From Bacteroidota bacterium (GTDB lineage: Bacteria > Bacteroidota > Bacteroidia > B-17B0 > Aurantibacillaceae), in the NCBI GenBank assembly GCA_016185125.1, contig JACPOC010000027.1, forward strand, positions 1-64,000: 64,000 bases of DNA, written 5' to 3'. Shown piece by piece: positions 1-7,489 of this stretch. The notes under the pieces are model-generated. The model saw only the letters and a program-made list of their open reading frames with translations, did no database searches and had not been told where the DNA came from. A program made the position numbers and the translations under genes. The first letter of the stretch is position 1. The number at the start of each line of letters is the position of its first letter.

Positions 1-51
1 AATATCCTTAATTAAACTTTCGGCTGATTTTTTGTTTGAATTTGTTTCCAT
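1..51 (-). CDS. Possible 5' end of a gene leaving the left edge
   Basis: A minus-strand ATG at 51 opens a frame that stays open to the edge of the window (17 codons, beginning METNSNKKSAESLIK). It diverges from the RteC-like gene, with only 36 bp between the two starts. The peptide is hydrophilic and too short to identify. The case rests only on the open frame and the divergent arrangement, so it is weak. Confidence 0.3.
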   Translation of the reverse strand, partial: METNSNKKSAESLIKDI

Positions 52-87
52 TTTCTTTCTGTTTTTACATTAGTTAAACTTAAGAAA

Positions 88-435
88 ATGTCTCTATTCT
101 TTTATCTTAAATCAGTACACTTTGGTTTGAAACGAAACATATATGAGATCAAATGGACAGGAAAGAAGGATAATAAAAATGAGTTTGTGCAATTAGTTTA
201 CGGCTTGCATAAAGCGGGTTTAATCAATCAGGGTAAGGGTGAGATCACAAAAATTGTGGAAAGCCTTGCAGAAGCCTTTAAAATTGAATTAGGAAAGGGC
301 TGGCAGGCTAACCATTCCTCCAGCATTCATAAAGCAAATAAGGATTACGAGGCCCCTGTTTTTGCTAAGATTCGGGAAGCGTATAAAACATACGTGGAGG
401 AGCAAATCGAACATCTTAAAAAGAAAAAAAAATAA
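88..435 (+). CDS. RteC C-terminal domain protein (short)
   Basis: This 115-residue protein resembles the C-terminal part of RteC, the regulator of excision and mobilisation in CTnDOT-type conjugative transposons. The supporting run is IYEIKWTG, followed by a VQLVYGLHKAGLIN helix and an ELGKGW segment, with a lysine-rich tail. Full RteC is roughly 280 residues, so the N-terminal half is missing. An in-frame stop lies at 37-39, so this is either a stand-alone C-domain or a truncated copy. Its position in a mobile element with a recombinase fits an excision or regulatory role. That role is inferred; the family match is by motif memory. Confidence 0.6.
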   Translation: MSLFFYLKSVHFGLKRNIYEIKWTGKKDNKNEFVQLVYGLHKAGLINQGKGEITKIVESLAEAFKIELGKGWQANHSSSIHKANKDYEAPVFAKIREAYKTYVEEQIEHLKKKKK

Positions 436-480
436 AACGGATTTTACGCTCAAGCGGCTTTTACCACTTTTACATATTTT

Positions 481-512
481 GCAGAAAAGACGGCACTAAG
501 CCGTCTTTCTGC
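481..512 (+). terminator. Terminator after the RteC-like gene
   Basis: The stem AAAGACGG (486-493) pairs with CCGTCTTT (501-508) around a 7-nt loop. Flanking GCAG/CTGC can extend the stem across a one-base bulge, and T-rich sequence follows. It lies 50 bp after the RteC-like stop and just before the IS. Confidence 0.55.
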
Positions 513-563
513 TTTATACGCCTCTATTTTATCTGCCTTATTATACTGTAAGCTCCCCTTTTA

Positions 564-1355
564 TCAGACAGTGCGAAAGTAGGAATAATTCTTTTTTAAG
601 TATTGTTTAGGACTAATTCCTCCGAGTGATTGATGAGGATAATTTTCATTGTAATCGTTCATCCACTCTTCTTTTATTTCAATTAATTCATTTACATTTC
701 TAAAAATATAAGCATCAAGAACGTCTTCTCTGAATGTTCTGTTGAACCTTTCAATGAACGCATTTTGAACAGGTTTTCCCGGTTGAATGTGTTTTAGTTT
801 AATGTTATTTGATTCACAAAAATCCGTTAATACAGCAGATATAAACTCCGGGCCGTTATCAGTTCTGATCTCTTCAGGTTTACCGCGCCATTCAATAATA
901 TCTTCTAACACCCGTTTTACACCTTCTCCCGGAATAGAACAAGCAACATCAATAGCAAGTGCTTCACGATTAAAATCATCGATCACATTTAATACTTTTA
1001 CTTTTCTTCCTGTTTCTAAAGCATCATGCATAAAGTCCATTGACCAGGTTTGATTCATTCGCATTGTATTTATTAATGGCTCCTTCACTCTTGCAGGAAC
1101 CCTGCGTTTCTTCTTCCTTCTTAAGTTTAATCCAAGCTTTTTATAAATGCGCTCAACACGCTTATGATTCCAGATCAAACCTTCATTACGTATTTGTAAG
1201 TAATAATTATCCTGACCGCGTGTTGGTCTTTTTTCTGAAAGCTCGAGTAATTTTTGCTCTACTTCGGAGTCATCCTTCACGCTTTTATAATAAAACATTG
1301 ATCTGTTGAGCCCCACAATTTTACAAGCTCTACCCACACTTACAGATTCCTCCAC
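564..1355 (-). CDS. IS3-family transposase OrfB (DDE integrase domain)
   Basis: This is the catalytic half of the IS transposase, 263 residues from a GTG codon at 1355. The N-terminal part holds a helix-turn-helix-like region (VGRACKIVGLNRSMFYY). The rve-type DDE core shows D in WSMDFMHD, D in RTDNGPEF and E in FIERFNR. The frame is open upstream of the GTG back to the slippery site at the end of orfA. The functional product is therefore probably an OrfAB fusion and the GTG need not be used. No internal stop is visible. Confidence 0.93.
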   Translation of the reverse strand: MEESVSVGRACKIVGLNRSMFYYKSVKDDSEVEQKLLELSEKRPTRGQDNYYLQIRNEGLIWNHKRVERIYKKLGLNLRRKKKRRVPARVKEPLINTMRMNQTWSMDFMHDALETGRKVKVLNVIDDFNREALAIDVACSIPGEGVKRVLEDIIEWRGKPEEIRTDNGPEFISAVLTDFCESNNIKLKHIQPGKPVQNAFIERFNRTFREDVLDAYIFRNVNELIEIKEEWMNDYNENYPHQSLGGISPKQYLKKNYSYFRTV

Positions 1356-1393
1356 AATGATCTCTTCTGCCAGTGCTTTTTTCTGGATAGGCT

Positions 1394-1660
1394 TTACAGC
1401 TTTTTTTCAACGATATCTTTCAGGATGCGATGATCAAGACTCAGATCAGCATACATGGCCTTTAAACGCCTGTTTTCTTCTTCCAACTCTTTCATCTTTC
1501 GAAGATGCTGAACTTCCATCCCACTATACTTTTTCTTCCAGTTAATGAGTGTGTTTTTGTTGATTCCAAGCTCGCGACAAATGTCTGCTGAGGTTTTTCC
1601 GGCTGCATGTTCTTTCAATGCGGCTACGATCTGACTTTCGGTAAATCTTGATGTTTTCAT
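1394..1660 (-). CDS. IS3-family transposase OrfA (HTH protein)
   Basis: This 88-residue DNA-binding protein has an N-terminal helix-turn-helix (FTESQIVAAL then ADICRELGINKNTLINWKKKY). A leucine-zipper-like helix follows (LRKMKELEEENRRLKAMYADL), the usual OrfA layout of IS3 elements. It recognises the IS ends and multimerises; alone it often acts as an inhibitor. It ends at an A7G run where a -1 shift would continue into OrfB. Confidence 0.92.
   Translation of the reverse strand: MKTSRFTESQIVAALKEHAAGKTSADICRELGINKNTLINWKKKYSGMEVQHLRKMKELEEENRRLKAMYADLSLDHRILKDIVEKKL
1400..1407 (-). promoter_or_regulatory. Programmed -1 frameshift slippery site (A7G)
   Basis: On the minus strand seven A residues and a G occur two codons before the orfA stop. 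Slipping back one base changes AAA-AAG-CTG-TAA into AAA-AAG-GCT-GTA and enters the open orfB frame. A-AAA-AAG is the standard frameshift signal of IS3 elements. Use of this site is inferred from that. Confidence 0.75.
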
Positions 1661-1731
1661 GGTTGACAGTTATTTAAAGTTAAGGTTTTTCAACCTACTT
1701 TCAAACTGTCTGATTTTTGGGGGAGCTTACA

Positions 1732-2031
1732 ATACAATCTACTCCAACCCTTCCCCAAGTAGGTGAAAAGCCTTAATCTATCTCTGTTCCTTTGTACTCT
1801 GAAAGTATAAAAGTTTGCTCACATGAATAGATTGACCTCCTACCGTATTTTATTTACTCCAACCTCACCCCAAGTAGGGGAGAAACCTCAAACCATAGTA
1901 TTTCCTTTGTACCGTAATCAGAAAAGAAAGTCATAGGTTCCAAACCTACCTATACCCACCAATGTGTTTAGTTGTCGGAATCGCTTTCAAACAACTGATT
2001 TAATTTTGAAACTTAACCAAAAATAAAAACC
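1732..2031. repeat. Non-coding stretch with two imperfect ~60-bp direct repeats
   Basis: Two related segments, 1738-1800 and 1853-1915, lie exactly 115 bp apart. Both contain ACTCCAACC, then CCCCAAGTAGG, then GAAA and CCT. About 45 bp after the ACTCC start, both have TTCCTTTGTAC. No coding frame is supported here. The segment is the leader of the following unknown gene cluster, so the repeats may be duplicated promoter, operator or recombination sites. Function is not known. Confidence 0.6.
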
Positions 2032-2487
2032 ATGAAAGAACAAGAAAAAAAACAGGAACAAACAAAACCACAACCGAAAGAGGAGAATAAACCCCTTTCA
2101 GGAACAGAAGAAAAACCAACGTGGGTACAAACAGCAGAAACCATTGCGGGGAACAACAAAATAATGGAAGGGGTATTAAAGCTATTACTTAGTCCCTTAA
2201 CGCTGATTCTCGCAGCAGGCGCACTTATCTATTGCGGATTTAAGATCAAAGGCCAAAAGGATGAGATAAAAAAACTCAAAGCGGAAAATGAAAAACTGAT
2301 AGAAGAGCAAAAAGACCAGGAGGAAGAGTATGAAAAGGTCAAAAAGAAATACAGAAAATTAAAAGAGCTGAATCAATTTGAGCATGGTAATCCAATGAAC
2401 GCTTTGGGCATTGCTCCTCAAAAATTAATGCTCCCTATTTCGGGCGAGGCAAAAAAGAAAACCTATTCAACCAACTATTTAGATTAA
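2032..2487 (+). CDS. Unknown membrane-anchored coiled-coil protein
   Basis: I do not recognise a family. The first 40 residues are Lys/Glu/Pro-rich and hydrophilic. One transmembrane helix (about 48-72, LLLSPLTLILAAGALIYCGF) is followed by a charged heptad-like helix of about 40 residues (EIKKLKAENEKLIEEQ and on), then a short tail. It is a single-pass protein with a coiled coil on one side. It is the first gene of a co-directional run leading to the recombinase, and only 1 bp separates it from the next gene. A structural or assembly role is a guess. Confidence 0.6.
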   Translation: MKEQEKKQEQTKPQPKEENKPLSGTEEKPTWVQTAETIAGNNKIMEGVLKLLLSPLTLILAAGALIYCGFKIKGQKDEIKKLKAENEKLIEEQKDQEEEYEKVKKKYRKLKELNQFEHGNPMNALGIAPQKLMLPISGEAKKKTYSTNYLD

Positions 2488-2488
2488 G

Positions 2489-2776
2489 ATGAAAACAGAA
2501 AAGAAAGAAAACATAGCGAGTTACCGTATTCCGGCAGACATACTAATGGACGTGCTTAGGATTTTATTCGCAAATAAAATCAAACATAGGATTGAAGGGA
2601 TCAAGGAAAAAGAAAACATTGCGCTCTTTCAGATGAATTATCCCGATACAAAAATCGGTATAGGCGCACAGGATAATATTGAATCCATACTGCAAGATTA
2701 CAGCGAATACATGGAAGGATTGTTAGGCAACAATGAACTCATCGTATACAGTGAGAACGAAGACGAAGACAATTAG
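2489..2776 (+). CDS. Small unknown protein with acidic tail (paralogue of 4466-4732)
   Basis: This 95-residue protein has no recognised family. It starts 1 bp after the preceding stop, so the two are probably co-translated. Its body contains YRIPADILMDVLRIL, then NKIKHRIEGI, a KENIALFQ strand and DNIESILQDY, and it ends in an acidic tail (SENEDEDN). The same order of elements occurs in the 88-residue protein at 4466-4732: IP-x2-(I/V)-M-x-D, then N-x-I, then EN, then D-x-I-x-x-I, then an acidic tail. That suggests ancient duplication within the element. Function unknown. Confidence 0.55.
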   Translation: MKTEKKENIASYRIPADILMDVLRILFANKIKHRIEGIKEKENIALFQMNYPDTKIGIGAQDNIESILQDYSEYMEGLLGNNELIVYSENEDEDN

Positions 2777-2796
2777 TTAGAAAAGAAAAATACGTT

Positions 2797-4359
2797 ATGG
2801 AAAAGGATTGTTTATACTGTGGCTCATATTTTACGACCAACCGAAGCAATAAAAAATATTGCACGACTAACTGTAAGCAGATGGCTTACTTTAAACGCAA
2901 TGGAATGGTGCTGGCGGGAACATCGGCAAATAACATGAATGTTGTAAAATCTCAAGAGCAGAAGATTGCAAACGTAAAATACGAAACACATTCAGAAAAA
3001 CCAGAAACCGTAAAATACGTTTCCCAAACTCTAAACGTCAAATCCGCTTCACCATTAGGTCAAAATGAAAAAGCAATCGAAGAATTGTTTGATCGCTTAA
3101 TTGCTAGCATAGAAGGAAGGTTTAACAAGGCACTTGAAAAAGCCAAGCAGGAGATGAATGAAAAATACGAATCATTTGTAAATAGCAATCATACAAAAAC
3201 AAAGGAGCCGGGACTGTGTAACGAGGAAGCGTTTAATGGTGTTGCAAAGGTTGTAAACCCACCAGTGCCAAAAGTAAATTATTGCAAACCTTGTAACACA
3301 CTTGCTGTAAAATATGGCTCAGAGAGCAATGAGCCGAAAAATCAGATTAGTCTTGAAACGAATTTTACGCATCATTCATCAGTTGAAAATAATGAAGGTA
3401 GCGAAATAGTTTTTCCTCAAATGAATCCTGCTTTATCTGCCGTAGAAAAAGTTGAGGTTATGGATGTGGAAACTCAAAAAGAACAAGCACATCAATTAAG
3501 ATCGTTGCCTTTAATGGATGAAGAAGAAGATGCAGATGAAGAGGACTTGGCTGAACTGGAACGCAATGAAGCATTGTTAGATGATGAAGAAGACCAAGAT
3601 GAGTATGAAGACTTGGAGGAAGAAGAAGATTCGGATCAGGAAGAAGAATATCGGACGGCAGAAAATTTACGCATTGCAGAATTAGAGAAGCAATTAGAGG
3701 AACTTAAAATCAGCAAAGAAAAACCTGTTACGCCTGTAATTAAAGAACAGGAAGCGGAGTATAAATACATCCAATCACGCATCATCAGAAAAATTGAGAA
3801 TGAATACGAGAAGATAAACCGAGAATATTTACACCATGATATTTACCGAGGCTTGGATATAGAACAGAAATATGGAGTAAACTGGCTTAACTCCCGCTTA
3901 TGCTGTCTGCTTGAAAGCATGATTAAACTTTCCAATTATACCGAGATTGATAACCATACGTTGCTATGCTTGACCGATGCTTTTGCAAAGCTTATAAAAA
4001 GTGAGTCGTATAAGATTCTTCCTGAAAATATTTATCAGTACAAAGGATTGATAAACGAGCTATATGTAAAACTTCATAATAACCTAAACAAAAACCGTAA
4101 CAATCCCTTCTTCGCTTTTAAGTTACCTCTTGACTTAAAAAGCAGATTAATTGCTGTTCGTAGAGAATTAAAAAAGGTTGCCGAGCCAATGAAATTTACT
4201 GAAATAGATTTTTCAGAAAAAATAGCCTTGCCACAATTAAGAGAAATACACCAAGAAAAAAATGGCGCTCCGGGCTGGCAGGATCGTTACCGTCAGATGA
4301 AAAGAGAAATTGAACGCTATGCAGCTCAAATCATTAACATAGAAATAAAACAAACATGA
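2797..4359 (+). CDS. Zinc-finger, acidic and coiled-coil protein of the mobile element
   Basis: This 520-residue protein has three visible parts. Residues 5-26 hold four cysteines spaced C-x2-C-x13-C-x3-C, a small zinc ribbon of the kind seen near conserved genes of Bacteroidota mobile elements. A low-complexity middle includes a strongly acidic Asp/Glu stretch at roughly 240-290. The C-terminal third is more ordered, with charged helices (EKQLEELKISKEK, IIRKIENEYEKINREYLHHDIYRG). It sits 20 bp after the preceding gene in the same direction. The zinc finger suggests nucleic-acid contact; the overall role is unknown. Confidence 0.6.
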   Translation: MEKDCLYCGSYFTTNRSNKKYCTTNCKQMAYFKRNGMVLAGTSANNMNVVKSQEQKIANVKYETHSEKPETVKYVSQTLNVKSASPLGQNEKAIEELFDRLIASIEGRFNKALEKAKQEMNEKYESFVNSNHTKTKEPGLCNEEAFNGVAKVVNPPVPKVNYCKPCNTLAVKYGSESNEPKNQISLETNFTHHSSVENNEGSEIVFPQMNPALSAVEKVEVMDVETQKEQAHQLRSLPLMDEEEDADEEDLAELERNEALLDDEEDQDEYEDLEEEEDSDQEEEYRTAENLRIAELEKQLEELKISKEKPVTPVIKEQEAEYKYIQSRIIRKIENEYEKINREYLHHDIYRGLDIEQKYGVNWLNSRLCCLLESMIKLSNYTEIDNHTLLCLTDAFAKLIKSESYKILPENIYQYKGLINELYVKLHNNLNKNRNNPFFAFKLPLDLKSRLIAVRRELKKVAEPMKFTEIDFSEKIALPQLREIHQEKNGAPGWQDRYRQMKREIERYAAQIINIEIKQT

Positions 4360-4465
4360 ATCATAAAATAAAAATCCGCTCACCTACTACTTAAAGCAAG
4401 TGGAGAAGCAAAAATGTAAAAACAAAAAATAAATAATAGTAGTAACAATTAAAATAAAAAAACAA

Positions 4466-4732
4466 ATGGCAAAAAATGAAACAAGGTATCTTGAATTAAA
4501 CATACCGCAGGAAGTAATGGCAGATACCGCAGAGATCATTAATGAAAACCAAATTGATGCAACCATCTTGGGAAGAGCCGATGATGAAAATTGTGTAACA
4601 GTAGGTTTTGATTATGCACCCGAACAGCGGGACAGCATCATGGAGATCATTGAACTCATAGATGATAATTCGGATGATGATGATGAGGAGGACGAAGATG
4701 AAGAAGAGGAGGAAGAAGAAGACGAGGACTAA
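4466..4732 (+). CDS. Small unknown protein with long acidic tail
   Basis: This 88-residue protein has a short alpha/beta-looking body (LELNIPQEVMADTAEII, then a VTVGFDYA strand, then IMEIIELIDD). It ends in a C-terminal tail of about 20 Asp/Glu residues. It aligns by eye with the 95-residue protein at 2489-2776. The acidic tail could mimic DNA or bind a basic partner, but nothing in the sequence proves this. Five bases separate its stop from a possible 41-residue membrane peptide. Confidence 0.5.
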   Translation: MAKNETRYLELNIPQEVMADTAEIINENQIDATILGRADDENCVTVGFDYAPEQRDSIMEIIELIDDNSDDDDEEDEDEEEEEEEDED

Positions 4733-4737
4733 GCAGT

Positions 4738-4863
4738 ATGCCAGTAAAAGCCCTATTTCCCAGCGCAATACTCTGTATTGCTTTGGTTGCGGGGCTTTTT
4801 ATGGCGTTTTTTATTGTAAGGTTTAGATGTTATCTTTGTAATAGGTTGATAATCAATGAATAA
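4738..4863 (+). CDS. Possible 41-residue membrane peptide
   Basis: ATG at 4738 opens a 41-codon frame ending in TAA at 4861-4863. The product is one hydrophobic helix (about residues 5-27, ending LVAGLFMAFFIV) followed by a basic Cys-containing end (RFRCYLCNRL). It starts 5 bp after the previous stop and fills an otherwise empty gap, and the next gene starts 21 bp later. The spacing favours a real small gene, but composition alone cannot prove translation. Confidence 0.4.
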   Translation: MPVKALFPSAILCIALVAGLFMAFFIVRFRCYLCNRLIINE

Positions 4864-4884
4864 AGAATTTAGGGAGGAGAGTAA

Positions 4885-5181
4885 ATGTTAGAGTTATATA
4901 AAAATGGAGAAGCAGACGAAGCAAGAGAAATGAGTATGAAACCAGATTTGGAGATACCATTTATAAAGCCGGAGCTGAGCATGGAAGAATGCAGGAAAAT
5001 TTTAAACACAAATGGAGAACAATATAGTGATGAGGAAATAAGTGAGATCAGAACACTGATTCTTAATATGGTGGAGATAGATTATAAGATGTATCAAAAG
5101 CGAAAAACGCAAGCTAAAAAAGGCGAAGCAAAATTAATACAATTCTCACCGGAAGAAACAAACTATAATAAAGCAGCGTAG
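4885..5181 (+). CDS. Unknown small protein upstream of the recombinase
   Basis: This 98-residue hydrophilic, mostly helical protein (SMEECRKILNTNGEQYSDEEISEIRTLI) has no recognised family. A GGGAGGAG purine run lies about 10 bp before its ATG, an unusually good Shine-Dalgarno match for this phylum. Its stop is 1 bp from the recombinase ATG, so the two are probably co-expressed. A small accessory to the recombinase, such as a directionality factor, is possible by position only. No helix-turn-helix is obvious. Confidence 0.6.
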   Translation: MLELYKNGEADEAREMSMKPDLEIPFIKPELSMEECRKILNTNGEQYSDEEISEIRTLILNMVEIDYKMYQKRKTQAKKGEAKLIQFSPEETNYNKAA

Positions 5182-5182
5182 T

Positions 5183-6748
5183 ATGAAGAAACAAGTTAGA
5201 GTGATACTTTACATTCGGGTATCAACAGAAGACCAAAAGGATGGTTACAGCCCTGCATATCAATTGGAGAAGTTACAGCGGTATTGTAAAGACAGAGATT
5301 ATGAAGTAATAAAAATATTTGAGGATGATTCTTCCGCAAAAACTTTTGACCGTCCGCAGTATCAAAAAATGTTGCATGAAATCAAGGCGGGTAAGTTAAA
5401 AGCAGACTGGCTTCTTTTTATTAAGTGGGATAGGTTCTCACGCAATACAGAGGAATCGTATAAAATGATTACAACGTTGGAAAGGCTCGGAGTGCAGGTA
5501 CAAGCGATCGAACAGCCATTGGATTTAAAAGTTCCTGAAAACAAGATCATGCTTGCCGTATATCTTGCCTTTCCTGAAGTGGAAAATTTACGAAGGGGAT
5601 TAAATGTTACTTCGGGAATGCGTAGAGCAAAGAAAGAAGGACGATGGATGGCAACCGCTCCGAAGGGTTATAAAAATGTTTCGGATGAGAAAGGAAAGAA
5701 GTCTATTGTTCCAAGTGAAGATGCACCATTCATTCAATGGATTTTTGAAGAACTTGCAACAGGTGTACATACCGTTATAGATGTGTTACGACTTGCCCAT
5801 AAGAAAGGCTTTAAATGCAGCCGTAATAATTTTTGGGCACTCATAAGAAACCCTGTTTATTGTGGCAAGATTTTTATTGCTGCAACAGAGGATGATGAAG
5901 AAATGTTAGTACCCGGACAGCATGAGGCTCTTATATCAGAAGAGTTGTATTTTATGGTTCAAGACGTATTAGACGGAAAGAAACGTAATGTTCCAACGAA
6001 AAATACGATGAAGGAGGAACTACCATTAAGAGGTTTTCTAATTTGTCGTAAATGCGGAAGCAATTTAACTGGTAGTGCTTCCAGAGGCAAGTTGGGAGGA
6101 CGTTACTTCTATTATCACTGCAAGAATGGTTGTAATGAAAGATTCAGTGCAAAGGAAGCGAACAAGATTTTTGTTAAAGGACTTGCAAACCTGACGGTAA
6201 AGCAAAAGGCTATTGATTTGTACTATTTAGGCGTGAAGAAAGCATTTAATCTAAATCAGGGCGATAAGAGCCAACAGACAGCAACTATTAAGCGAGAAAT
6301 GGAAGCCATACACCAACGCATTGAGAAAGCCCGTGATATGATGCTCGATGACAAGATTGATGCTTCAGATTATAAAGAAATCAAGATGAGTTTACAGCCT
6401 CAAATTGAGAAGCTGAATCGGAAGCTTATTGGCTTTACTCAGGTAGATGGAAATTATCGGGGCTTTATTGAGGAAGGATTCAGCTTTTTAAGAAACATGG
6501 CCGAAGCCTTTGATAACGCTGATCTTAGGGCAAAACAACAATTTGTGGGTTCGGTTTTTCCTGAAAAGCTAATTTTTGAAAATAATCAATATCGAACCCC
6601 AAAGATGCTTAGAGCATTTGCACGAATACTTAGTATTGACGGGGCTTTTAAGAGGGCAAAAAAAAGGACTGAGGAGATTTTCATTCCTCAGTCCGCTTTG
6701 GTGATCCCGCTGGGATTCGAACCCAGGACCCTTACATTAAAAGTGTAA
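5183..6748 (+). CDS. Large serine recombinase (site-specific integrase)
   Basis: The N-terminal resolvase domain carries the catalytic serine in YIRVSTEDQ (S14) and conserved arginines (KWDRFSRN). The recombinase domain follows (GYKNVSD to roughly residue 260), then a zinc ribbon (CRKCG ... CKNGC, about 287-315) and a coiled coil near 370-415. At 521 residues it is a normal length for large serine integrases. It should join short unlike att sites to insert or excise this element. The last ~33 codons run through the tRNA-Lys terminator and into the tRNA gene itself on the opposite strand, so the C-terminal end is probably host DNA added by the insertion event. Confidence 0.93.
   Translation: MKKQVRVILYIRVSTEDQKDGYSPAYQLEKLQRYCKDRDYEVIKIFEDDSSAKTFDRPQYQKMLHEIKAGKLKADWLLFIKWDRFSRNTEESYKMITTLERLGVQVQAIEQPLDLKVPENKIMLAVYLAFPEVENLRRGLNVTSGMRRAKKEGRWMATAPKGYKNVSDEKGKKSIVPSEDAPFIQWIFEELATGVHTVIDVLRLAHKKGFKCSRNNFWALIRNPVYCGKIFIAATEDDEEMLVPGQHEALISEELYFMVQDVLDGKKRNVPTKNTMKEELPLRGFLICRKCGSNLTGSASRGKLGGRYFYYHCKNGCNERFSAKEANKIFVKGLANLTVKQKAIDLYYLGVKKAFNLNQGDKSQQTATIKREMEAIHQRIEKARDMMLDDKIDASDYKEIKMSLQPQIEKLNRKLIGFTQVDGNYRGFIEEGFSFLRNMAEAFDNADLRAKQQFVGSVFPEKLIFENNQYRTPKMLRAFARILSIDGAFKRAKKRTEEIFIPQSALVIPLGFEPRTLTLKV
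6658..6694 (-). terminator. Rho-independent terminator of tRNA-Lys
   Basis: A perfect 10-bp stem (GGACTGAGGA, 6666-6675, with TCCTCAGTCC, 6685-6694) has a 9-nt loop and is followed on the minus strand by eight T residues. It lies 5 bp beyond the CCA end of tRNA-Lys, which marks it as host sequence. It overlaps the 3' end of the recombinase frame on the other strand. Confidence 0.85.
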
Positions 6749-6774
6749 TGCTCTACCGGCTGAGCTACGGAATC
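6699..6774 (-). tRNA. tRNA-Lys (anticodon TTT)
   Basis: This is a 76-nt cloverleaf including an encoded CCA. The acceptor stem is GATTCCG/CGGGATC. The D arm has AGCTCAGC-CGGTAGAGC, and the anticodon stem TTACA/TGTAA closes the loop CTTTTAA. The T arm contains GGTTCGAATCC. Discriminator A is followed by CCA. It converges on the serine recombinase and marks the right border of the mobile element. Confidence 0.96.
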
Positions 6775-6962
6775 ATTCACTTTCTGCGTAAGAACCGTCT
6801 TATTTAATTAAGACATTTCGTGTGCGGACCCAATTTACAAACTTATTGTCTTTAAATCGGAGCGCAAATATAGTAGCATTTTAATCACTAACAAAATATT
6901 TTTTATCTAATTTTTATCCTTTATTTTTTGTTATTCACGTAAATTTTTACTTTAGTGCAAGA

Positions 6963-7424
6963 ATGTTGGCAACTCCCGAAATAAAACTACTCCAAGGCTT
7001 CTGTCATGTTAACTTTGGCGAACGCTTAGATGAGGTTATTAAAGTGTTTGGAAATGCTGAAGAAATTCAGGAATTGGAAGACAGCATTCTTAATACCTCC
7101 ACTACCGTATACCATTACTGGGAGCAAGGCTTCTCGCTGTTTTTCGACAATAACCGCAATCGGGCATTTTGCAATGTGGAAATTGATAACCGAGACGCTG
7201 TACTTTTTGATATTAAACTTTTTACACTTAAAGAAAAAGATTTAATAGAGCTAATGAAACTAAAAGGCTTTGGACTTAGCGACATTGAAACGCACGAATG
7301 GGGCGAAAAACGCGTAAGTTTCGATAGTGCAGGCTTGGATTGTTATTTTGAAAACAATAAACTTGTTTCCGCTAATTTTGGAGTGGTTGAAGGGAATGAT
7401 AATTTTTATTTCTTTCCCAATTAA
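6963..7424 (+). CDS. Hypothetical cytosolic protein
   Basis: This 153-residue protein has no signal peptide or membrane segment and no family I recognise. It begins with a VNFGERLDEVIKVFGN motif typical of small strand-rich proteins that compare a predicted and an observed shape. Beta-like strands with aromatic residues follow (YHYWEQGFSLFFD, VSFDSAGLDCYFENNKL). It is the first host gene right of tRNA-Lys and converges on kdnB. Confidence 0.6.
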   Translation: MLATPEIKLLQGFCHVNFGERLDEVIKVFGNAEEIQELEDSILNTSTTVYHYWEQGFSLFFDNNRNRAFCNVEIDNRDAVLFDIKLFTLKEKDLIELMKLKGFGLSDIETHEWGEKRVSFDSAGLDCYFENNKLVSANFGVVEGNDNFYFFPN

Positions 7425-7489
7425 CATAGCGTCAGATTATATTAACCTTACGGCTACCAAAAGCCTCTTTATTGTAGTAAAATAATTTT

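Larger units (their letters stand above)
547..1731 (-). mobile_element. Complete IS3-family insertion sequence
   Basis: The element is 1185 bp long. Both ends carry about 37-bp imperfect inverted repeats that begin TGTAAGCTCCCC and share ATCAGACAGT and GAAAGTAGG. A 4-bp direct repeat ATAC flanks it (543-546 and 1732-1735), which is a target-site duplication. Inside are two minus-strand frames, orfA and orfB, linked by a probable -1 frameshift. Ends, duplication and both frames look intact, so it may still be active. The 4-bp duplication and orfA type suggest the IS407-like branch of IS3, but I cannot name the element. Confidence 0.93.

Noticed and set aside
2032-5181. Restriction or known defence system
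   Set aside because: No nuclease, methylase or helicase motifs are visible in these genes.
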